DNA of 12,612 nucleotides from Candolleomyces eurysporus (Eukaryota > Basidiomycota > Agaricomycetes > Agaricales > Psathyrellaceae). The position numbers were made by a program, and so were the translations under genes. Below, in pieces: positions 1 to 7,224 of this stretch; position 1 is the stretch's first letter, and every line of letters begins with the position of its first letter. A model generated the notes under the pieces. That model did no database searches and was not told the origin of the DNA. It was given only the letters and a program-made list of their open reading frames with translations. The stretch is taken from positions 1-12,612 of the forward strand of contig JANBPK010001745.1 in NCBI GenBank assembly GCA_027579435.1. Reading direction: 5' to 3'.

Positions 1-2223
1 GCCGCCGTCGAAGAGTTCGTTGCCTCGCCTCATGCAGCGGAACTCCAGAGCTTGCTCAAGAAGAGGGCTGCTGAGCCCGGTCGTGACAACTGGCTCAGCG
101 AGTGGTGGAACGACGTGGCGTACATGGCTTACAGGGACCCCGTCGTGGTCTTTGTGAGCTACTACTTTGTGCACGTCGACGATGCCGTCAAGCGCAGGGG
201 CAAGGACCAGGCCAAGCGGGCTGCCAGCCTGATCAAGGCGATGCTGCCGTTCAGGGAACTGACGGAGAGGTGCGTGGTCGCTCTTCATCTATAATATTCA
301 TTCTAACGCTCGTTCTAGTGGCCGATTGGAACCAGAAAAGGTTCGAGGAAANCCCCCTCTGCATGGCCTCGTACAAATGGCTCTTCCACTCGTCCCGTTA
401 CCCCACCAAACCCTCGGACACCGCAGGCAAATTCGACGCTGCGACTCACAACCACATCGTCGTCGTTCGCAAAAACAAGTTCTTCACCGTCCCTCTTACC
501 AACGCCAAGGGCCAGGAGGTCAGCTATGCTGAATTGGCAGCGTGAGTGTCCCGTCCTTCCTTTCCGTTCCGTTCAGTTACGGTGTTATTCCGGCGTTTTC
601 CCCGCCTTTCCTTCCTTCAACCCCAGCTCCCTTTTCGTCTTCATTGCGGTATACCGTCTCGTGCCAGTCCGGACGGGGTGTCGTACACGTTCCCCGCACC
701 TCTCGTCATCCAGTGGTGGCGCAGGCTTTGCCTTCACGACTTGAGCAAACCCCGTGGGGTTTCAGACCCATTTAGATCTGAATGGCCGCGTGTGTTGGGG
801 TGTCTGGACTGGCCAAGATTTTCTTTCTTCATCTCCTGAGAGACTCTCGTTCTTCCCGCTCGGGGGCTTTGTCACCGTTGCGTGGAGTGCCTTTCCTGAT
901 TTCCGCCCGTCGAGCTGACAGCGGGCGCGAAATGGTTGTTCCTTCCCGTTAATTCAGTTTTCGTCGTACTGGATGAGCTTAACTCCATACTGATCCATCT
1001 TCTCATCCTCTTCCAGCCAACTCAACAAAGTCAAATCTCTCGCTGGCGAGACGCCCAACCCTATCGGAATCGGAGCCTTCACGGCGGACAACCGCGACCA
1101 CTGGACCGACAACCGCGCCAAACTTATCGCTGCCTCCCCTAAAAATGCCGCCCTACTCGAAAAGATCGAGAGCGCGATGATCGTGGTGGCTCTCGACGAT
1201 GCCTCGCCCGTCACTCGCGACCAAGTCAGCTGGGAGACATGGACAGGCAACGCCCGCAACAGGTTCTTCGATAAACACCAGCTCGTCGTCTTCGAGAACG
1301 GCAAGTCCGGTTTCCTCGGGGAGCATTCGTGTATGGACGGGACTCCCACTTTGCGGTTGAACGAATTCGTGTTGGGGTCCATCGAGAAAGGCAAAGTCGA
1401 CTTGACCGAAACCGAAGTATCACCTTCCGACCTACCTCCTGTCGAGGAGCTCAAGTTTGAGGTGAACAAGGAGGTGGAGGGAGCGTTGAAGGAGGCTGAG
1501 GGGAGGTATGAGGAGCTGTTGGGCGACCATCATATGAAGGTGTTGCATTATGAGGGGTATGGGAAGAACTTTATGAAGCAGCACAAGATCTCGCCCGATG
1601 CGTGGGTGCAGATGGTCAAGCAGCTGGCGTTCCACAAGCTCGAGGGTCGTCCCGGTGTGTGCTACGAAAGCGCGCAGACCAGGAAGTACAAGTTGGGCAG
1701 GACTGAGGTCATCCGCAGCGCGAGCAGCCAAAGCAAGGAGTGGGTCGATGCGATGGAAGGCGCAGAGTCGTTGGACCCGGCCAAGTTGAGAGAGCTCTTC
1801 AGGAGTGCGGTGGCGAGGCATGGGCAATACGCCGCATGGGCTGCTGATGGTGTTGGTGTGGACCGCCATTTGTTTGGGTTGAAGCAGCTCATCAAGGACT
1901 CGTCGTCGCCTTCGACTACACCCAAGATCTACACCGATCCTGCGTTCTCCAAGTCGAACCACTGGGAACTGTCGACATCTCAACTCAGCTCCAAGTACTT
2001 TGACGGATGGGGCTATGGCGAGGTCGTACCCGATGGCTTTGGCTTGAGCTACAGCATTGGGGACGACTACGTCAGGTGGACTGTTACGAGCAGTCAGAAG
2101 GGAGGCAGGGGCAAGGAGGCCAACGAGAAGATTGTCCACTATTTGGCGGAGGCTGCTGGGGAGTTGAAGAAGACGATGGAGGCTGCGGCAAAAGCAGACG
2201 CTGCAAAGGCCAGCAAGCTCTAG
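1..2223 (+). CDS. Carnitine O-acetyltransferase, peroxisomal type, 5'-truncated
   Basis: Choline/carnitine O-acyltransferase family; it transfers acetyl groups between CoA and carnitine so acetyl units can cross organelle membranes. Exons are 1-269, 319-541 and 1017-2223 (stop TAG 2221-2223); the 5' part lies outside the window. Introns are 270-318 (GTGCGT...CTAG) and 542-1016 (GTGAGT...CCAG). Seen in the translation: DNWLSEWWND and YRDPVVV near the start, the probable catalytic His in GEHSCMDGTP (codon 1324-1326), LGRTEVIRSAS (about 1696-1728), the carnitine-site STS motif (1972-1980) and VVPDGFGLSY. The last codons are Ser-Lys-Leu, a canonical PTS1 peroxisome signal, as expected for a Cat2-like enzyme. 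The base n at 352 breaks the frame between RG and PLCMASYKW; leaving it out gives a continuous reading of 565 residues, so it is probably a sequence error. Family assignment is secure. Dual mitochondrial targeting cannot be judged without the N-terminus. Confidence 0.93.
542..1016 (+). other. 475-nt intron of the carnitine acetyltransferase gene
   Basis: The donor GTGAGT at 542 and acceptor TTCCAG ending at 1016 join AELAA directly to QLNKVKSLAGETPNP, which matches the family without a gap, so no exon seems to be missing. It is far longer than the other introns in the window (about 50-90 nt). The first half is rich in C and T. A plausible branch site CTTAAC lies about 35 nt before the acceptor. 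Small open frames inside it look non-coding. I see no gene or repeat in it. Confidence 0.85.
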
Positions 2224-2753
2224 AGGATTTTTTTCTCGTCTCTCTTTTCTGATGACCGGCGCGACTGGATATAATACTTGGATGGTTTGGGATATATACC
2301 ATTAGCCGTTGCTTTGTTCTGCTCTTTGCTGCATACTCACACTATCGCTAGTACGCTAGAGCCTATACCATCTGTACCGTGTCTTTCGTGTCGTCTGCTC
2401 AAAGGAAGTTTGTATAGCTGACACTTCCCCTAATGAAAAGTACTATGGATATTATATCATATTATAGAAACGGCAAAAGGGTTGTTCCAGAATTAATGTT
2501 TGCTGCGAACATAAACTGATCAGAACCTCTGGCAAGCGCCCGCACCTATTAGGCGTCATTGTCATGGTCCCCACGCTCGTGACGTGTCATGGCCAAAAAC
2601 GCGCTTCAAGTTACGGGACGTCAACCTTGTTGTCAACAACGTCCATCTCGTGTTTGGGTAGACCTTTGTAAGTGCCAACCGTTGTCATTCTGTGGCCTCA
2701 GGGCGTGCTAACCCTCAGTGGATCTATCTCTTACTTAGAGGAAGGCTAACAAA
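2224..2753. other. Intergenic: 3' UTR of acetyltransferase gene and 5' region of sterol isomerase gene
   Basis: This stretch holds the 3' UTR after the TAG at 2221-2223, with T-rich and AT-rich sequence (about 2440-2500) suitable for 3' end formation, then the promoter and leader of the next gene. A short upstream open frame begins at the ATG at 2589 and ends at a TAA near 2709; it cannot be spliced in frame to the isomerase start. No RNA gene or repeat was recognised. Confidence 0.6.
2668..2738 (+). other. Probable 5'-UTR intron of the EBP-type isomerase gene
   Basis: A consensus donor GTAAGT at 2668 is followed by a strong branch-point sequence GCTAAC (about 2707-2712) and two possible acceptors: CCTCAG ending at 2718 and ACTTAG ending at 2738. 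The second gives a 71-nt intron with a more usual branch-to-acceptor distance and a leader of only 15 nt before the ATG at 2754. The region is upstream of the start codon, so the intron would be non-coding. Based on splice signals only. Confidence 0.55.
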
Positions 2754-3737
2754 ATGTCAGACTTCTCCGCTGTGTTCACCAAAACCTCGGCTTTCTCCCT
2801 GGCTGGTGTGGTTCTCCTTGGAACCGTCGCGTATCTGGCTTCCAAGGCTCTCTTGCCCAAGGATACGAGGTGGCAAGACAAGTATGTCTTCGTTTGGCTG
2901 GTGAGTTTCTATCTTTCTCGAAGACCCCGCGCAGGTTTCGTTGATTGACTAATCTTGAACTATGTATTGTGATTGCGGCAATATTTAGGCATTCGACGCT
3001 CTGATCCACTTCATCTTTGAAGGATCCTTCCTTTGGCATTCGGTCCTTGGACGTGAGGTCAACACTGGAACTGGGATGTTCGCTGAGATGTGTGAGTAAC
3101 GCTCCGGCCTGGCCTTTTCAAAACTCGTGAATGAACACGTGTGAATTAATGCAATATTGGCGTAAATAGGGAGAGAGTACGCGAAGGCGGACTTCCGTTG
3201 GGGTGTATCCGACCCTACTGTGGTCTCCCTTGAGCTCCTCACCGTGCTCGGCGCCGGCCCTCTGTGCTGCTTTATCCTCTACCAGTTGGTCAGGAGTGAT
3301 CCTGCGAGGCACTACTGGATCGTTGTGCTGTCGACGGCTGAGATTTATGGAGGGTGGGTCATATTTTCGCCGGCATCTACTCTGGAACCCTTTTCCTGAA
3401 ATTATTCTGTATAGATGGATGACGTTCTGCCCTGAATGGCTCACCGGTAGCCCGAATCTGAGCACGTCCAACGTCCTCCATCTTTGGGTCTACCTCTTCG
3501 TGAGTTTTCTTCCCGAATTCTTTCGTTTTCGAGCTAATGATTGCCGGCTTCCCTCCCTGCAGCTCATGAATTTCCTGTACGTATCGTTGACGTCCGATCT
3601 AGTGGCCAATTCTCTGACGCTTTGTTTCCAACAGCTGGGTTATCATCCCATTATTCCTCATGGTCGACTCCTACACGCACATTGCTGGAACTCTACGCTC
3701 AGTGCAAAGAAGCGCTAAGGCCAAGAAGGGTCAATAG
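2754..3737 (+). CDS. EBP-type Delta8-Delta7 sterol isomerase (EXPERA domain)
   Basis: This is a homologue of emopamil-binding protein, an ER membrane enzyme that moves the sterol B-ring double bond from Delta8 to Delta7. Exons are 2754-2900, 2989-3091, 3170-3353, 3415-3499, 3563-3576 and 3635-3737 (stop TAG), giving 211 residues against about 230 for human EBP. All introns are GT-AG and 58-88 nt long; the fifth exon is only 14 nt. Hydrophobic helices lie near residues 17-34, 48-66, 101-122, 130-145 and 166-185. Residues matching those important in animal EBP are His56 and Glu60 (IHFIFEGSF), Glu105 and Thr108 (LELLT), and Asn176 and Trp179 (MNFLW). WREYAKADFRW also matches the family closely. 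The C-terminus KKGQ fits a dilysine KKXX ER-retrieval signal. The start is the first ATG after the leader, in context AACAAAATGT. The family call is firm. The exact substrate in this fungus is inferred; a related EBP-like or sterol-sensing protein remains possible. Confidence 0.93.
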
Positions 3738-3991
3738 TTTAACGAGTGATAGGGGCTGCCCACCCGGTCGAATTTGTCTACCTCTTCTACCCTCGAGTCG
3801 ATACCCGAATTGAAAAGGCCTGTCATATGACCGATTCATCCAATGTATGGCTGTATTTTTGAGTCTATCCGGATCCAGCAGCTCACGGTGAGAACATGGA
3901 TGAGTATTTCAAAAGCAACTTCGCGGAAATCGAATCATTCACAACATCTTCTCTGTTCGCCCATTCCTCGACGCCCACGATCGTCATTGCC
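3738..3991. other. Short intergenic region and leader of NACHT-A
   Basis: Only about 250 nt separate the isomerase stop from the preferred NACHT-A start, on the same strand. It contains an earlier ATG at 3896, in frame with NACHT-A and open throughout, which would add 32 residues rich in Ser and Thr. No clear TATA box or other element was recognised. Confidence 0.5.
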
Positions 3992-6505
3992 ATGCCTGGC
4001 AAGCGTAAATGGTCGTTTCTGAAGTCTTTCTTCCACATTTCCAAGTCTGGAAAGAAACCAAAGGACGAGGTCGTGCGTCTGACTGTCACACAACCCGTCT
4101 TACCCAATTCGAGACCAAGTAGCGCAAACCTCTCCTCGCCTACTGGTTTGCCTCCATCGCCTCAATTCGTACATCCTCCCATTTCAGATCAGGGAGAATG
4201 TCCATCACAGACGCCAGAGCACGGGCCAAATGGCGCCACAGGGAGGGCTCGACCAGACAGTTTGGCGTTTTTCCCTAGTGCCAATCATTTTCATTTGGAG
4301 CACTTCCATTACAACGAAGGATCCCGGGACACTAATCAACACTCGTCACAGTCGATCGAGAGTGAGCTATTACCACCTCCTTTTTTGTTTACGCTGATAT
4401 ATCAAATGTCAGGTTGGAAGCTGCTACTTCAACACGCGGCCCCGAACGCCTTGCACGACTCTAGCGCTCGTTTTGACCCTCCAAAATGCGACGAAGATAC
4501 TCGCGTTGAGGTCATCGGAGAGATTATGGGATGGATTCAAGACTGCGACTCCCCTCAACGTTGCCTATGCCTCACGGGTGCAGCAGGCGCTGGTAAATCT
4601 GCTTTGCAGCAAACCATCGCTGAACGCTGTGCAGAGAAGAACATCTTAGCTTCGGCCTTCTTCTTTTCCACTGCAGATTTCACTCGAAACATCGTCGCCC
4701 CCATTATCCCCACTATTGCCTACCAACTATCCCGTATCAACCCACTACTACGGTGTTGCATCGTGGCAGCAATAGAAGATGATCCACTTGTCTTCTCGAA
4801 GTCGTTGCGAGCCCAGATAGAATCCCTCATTGCTCGACCTCTCCTCCAGTACCAAGAGAAGTCAGGTGCTGACCTCCGCGACGTTCCTCGTGCGATACTG
4901 ATTGATGGCCTTGACGAATGCGCGAATGAAGACCATCAAGCAGAACTTCTCGCTGCCGTTAAGGATGGCTTCCTCAGTGGGAGTCTTCCATTTCGTCTTT
5001 TCATTGCGAGCAGACCAGAATGGGCCATTCGTACGGCGCTCGCGACTGGTGGCTGCTTTCATGGAGTCACCTATCAAATCCAACTCAGTGATAAATACGA
5101 CGCGACTGCGGACATCCGCCGCTTTCTGTGGAGGAAGCTTCTAGACATTGGTGCCCGAAGCAGTGACCCTCAAGCGCAACCGCCATTTTGGCCCACCCCC
5201 CAGGACTTGGAGATATTGGTCCGGGCCGCATCGGGACAGTTTATTTATGCTGCGACGGTCATTCGATTTGTATCAGAACGTCGCGGCTCCCCAGTAAATA
5301 GGCTCAACACTATTCTGAACTGGACCTCCGGAAACAACCAAAGATCCAACCCCTTTGCCCCCCTCGACCTGCTTTACGCAAACATTCTATCCAAAGCGAA
5401 AGAGGCGTATGACGCCGCTGATATCAACGGCCACGACTTCCTCCTCCTTCTGAACGCATACCGCCTCAATATGGATCGAAATGACGACCATATTGTCCAG
5501 GACTTGGACCACCTCCTTTGCTCTGAGCGCGACGCTCATGTATGGCTCCTCTCTGATTTACGCTCCCTCATCACAACCGAAGCCTACCCCGATCATAGAG
5601 CATCCGGCCAACAGCTCCTGCAGTTGAGGATGTACCACAAGTCGTTTCTTGATTTCTTATCCGACCAGAGCCGGTCTAAAGAGTTGTTCTTCCCGAAATC
5701 CGAGGTGCTCAAATTTGTCGCGCGCCACTGTCTTAATCATATAAATTCAGGCCTCTTGGAAGACAGTACGTGATACCCGCTCGCATTTGAACCGTACTTT
5801 CCACTCATTCACCCCCTCAGTTCATTGGGTCGATCATGCAGCCGCTTCATGGGACCCCACCCATGTCAATGGTCGACGCTTGAATCACTCGCTCCGTATT
5901 TTACCAGGGTTGCTTTTGGAGTGGCTGGAAACCACTCCCGAGGATTTTCCTGTCGCGGAGTTCCTGGAGTTCGCTGGCGAAGGCAACCATGGACTGAAAA
6001 AGGCGAATAAATGGCTGAAGATGGTAAAATCGACTTACTTACCTCCTCGGCATCCTCAAAACGAATGGGTTGAGCTGACTTTACTGTTCATTCGGCAGCT
6101 CGAGGTACGAGCCTAGTTTCGCTTTTTCTATTCTGCATCTGTTTCATTCACACAACAAACGTTCTCCCCATATAGCATGAGAATCATGATTCGATCCCTG
6201 TCTTTGAGAAGTACCACAAGAAGTGGGTAAAAGGTGACTGCAACGACGTGCGTACCAGAATTCTTGATTGAGTGCCAAGTGGTCTTACCGTCGAGCTGTA
6301 GGACCTACCGGATATCAACTATGATGGCGTGGAGGACATTCCTCCTCGCTTCTATTTTCCAGATCTAAGCGATTCTGGTACCGTTGCAACCTTAGCAGAC
6401 TCTATCGAACACGTACAAGGATTTCTGGAGACCGAAGGTTCCAACTTTGGTCCCTTACTTACCAACTCAGCTATACTGAATTGTCTCAGCTTCACGGTTG
6501 TATAG
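3992..6505 (+). CDS. NACHT-domain P-loop NTPase (NLR-like), NACHT-A
   Basis: STAND-class NTPase of the fungal NACHT type. Exons by splice signals and comparison with the two minus-strand paralogues are 3992-4361, 4413-5765, 5821-6104, 6176-6247 and 6302-6505 (stop TAG), about 760 residues. I chose ATG 3992 (MPGKRKW) because both paralogues start with a similar short basic stretch; ATG 3896 in the same frame is the alternative. The order is: basic N-terminus, a Pro/Ser-rich linker not found in the paralogues, a hydrophobic patch LAFFPSANHFHLEHF (91-105), the RFDPPKCDEDTR box (143-154), Walker A GAAGAGKS (179-186), Walker B ILIDGLDE (285-292), the ASRPEW sensor-like motif (322-327) and a helical C-terminus with EKYHKKW. 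No WD40, ankyrin or TPR repeats are visible. The 51-nt first intron is open in frame. The final exon is the least certain; if the intron at 6248 is retained, the protein stops a few codons later. A role in non-self recognition or cell death is inferred from fungal NLRs. Confidence 0.85.
4577..4600 (+). other. Walker A (P-loop) of NACHT-A
   Basis: The codons spell GAAGAGKS, matching GxxxxGK[ST]. Lys and Ser are present, so nucleotide binding is expected. The matching motifs are GAAGSGKS in NACHT-B and GAAGAGKS in NACHT-C. Confidence 0.95.
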
Positions 6506-7224
6506 TCCAACATTAACAATGCATTGAACGATAGATATTTTTCGCGATGAGCCCGAAAGCGCAACGAAATACATGTTACAGGTGAAAGCGAATAATGTTA
6601 GGACGATAGGATCTACCAGATATCAATCCCAACGACGTTGCTTTGGAAAAAGTTGTTCCTCCCATATTTTCTCGATTTCAAGTCGTTGCCTGGGCGCTGC
6701 TGGTACGATAGTTTCCATCCAATTTGCATTCAAACCTCCCATGTCCGATACTCAACTTCAGATGTAACTCTTCATTGTTTTTCGCTACCTCAAATTTGCA
6801 CTGCTACCATTCTCTTGCTCAAGACACTTCGGGGCATACCCAATGCACGAGTGCCCTAGCTAGAGGATGAGCGGCTCAAGATGAGAAATGGGCGCGTTTA
6901 CGAGCGCCATCCAGGGTGTTCTGCTGTACGATAAAGTATTCCCTCGTCAAAAACGTCGTTCTCTTGTTTATCACCACTCTTATTCTTGAAACCCCTTCTA
7001 TGCCTTCTATCTGCGCCGAGCGGCCAGCCTACGGAAGATCCTCGTCTTCGCGGTAGAGGGCTATGATGTAGTCATATTGTCCTCAACCGATCGCGAGAGT
7101 ATACACAGCTAAAGCAACATCTTTATAATTGTGGATTACACTTCAAGTTGAAGACGACAATCAGCCTGTTCTCACCCAATTCTTCTTTGGAGTCTGTGGT
7201 TTACAACATAGGTAATCGACGAGC
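6506..7224. other. Convergent intergenic region between NACHT-A and NACHT-B
   Basis: About 720 nt lie between the stop codons of the two converging genes. It contains a degenerate second copy of the NACHT-A last exon start (see 6610-6681) and small open frames on the plus strand (6573-6767, 6638-6859) with no recognisable product. Beyond about 6860 I see only AT-rich UTR-like sequence, with no RNA gene or mobile element. Confidence 0.5.
6610..6681 (+). repeat. Second, diverged copy of the NACHT-A last exon start
   Basis: The sequence reads DLPDINPNDVALEKVVPP in one frame, compared with DLPDINYDGVEDIPP at the start of the last NACHT-A exon (6302). The first 17 nt differ at only two wobble positions, and both copies directly follow a TAG that could serve as a splice acceptor. 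The frame closes shortly after (TAG near 6706-6708). It could be an alternative terminal exon: a GTACAA donor at 6413 would join it in frame. It could also be a decayed duplicate. The match is short. Confidence 0.5.

Noticed and set aside
526..839. Several overlapping plus-strand open frames
   Set aside because: They lie in the 475-nt intron; the protein is continuous across it, and the translations look like random Ser/Pro/Arg-rich sequence.
954..1469. 171-codon open frame on the minus strand
   Set aside because: It lies antisense to conserved acetyltransferase coding sequence and has no recognisable product; it is a codon-bias shadow.
1432..2139. 235-codon open frame on the minus strand
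   Set aside because: Fully antisense to the conserved exon 3 of the acetyltransferase; leucine-rich low-quality composition typical of a shadow frame.
2589..2711. Possible upstream start for the isomerase gene
   Set aside because: Splicing at either acceptor of the leader intron puts this frame into a stop at once or within a few codons, so it cannot extend the isomerase. At most it is an uORF.
6573..6859. Small open frames suggesting an extra gene between the NACHT genes
   Set aside because: No recognisable protein in these frames; the only signal is the short exon duplicate, which lies in a different frame.
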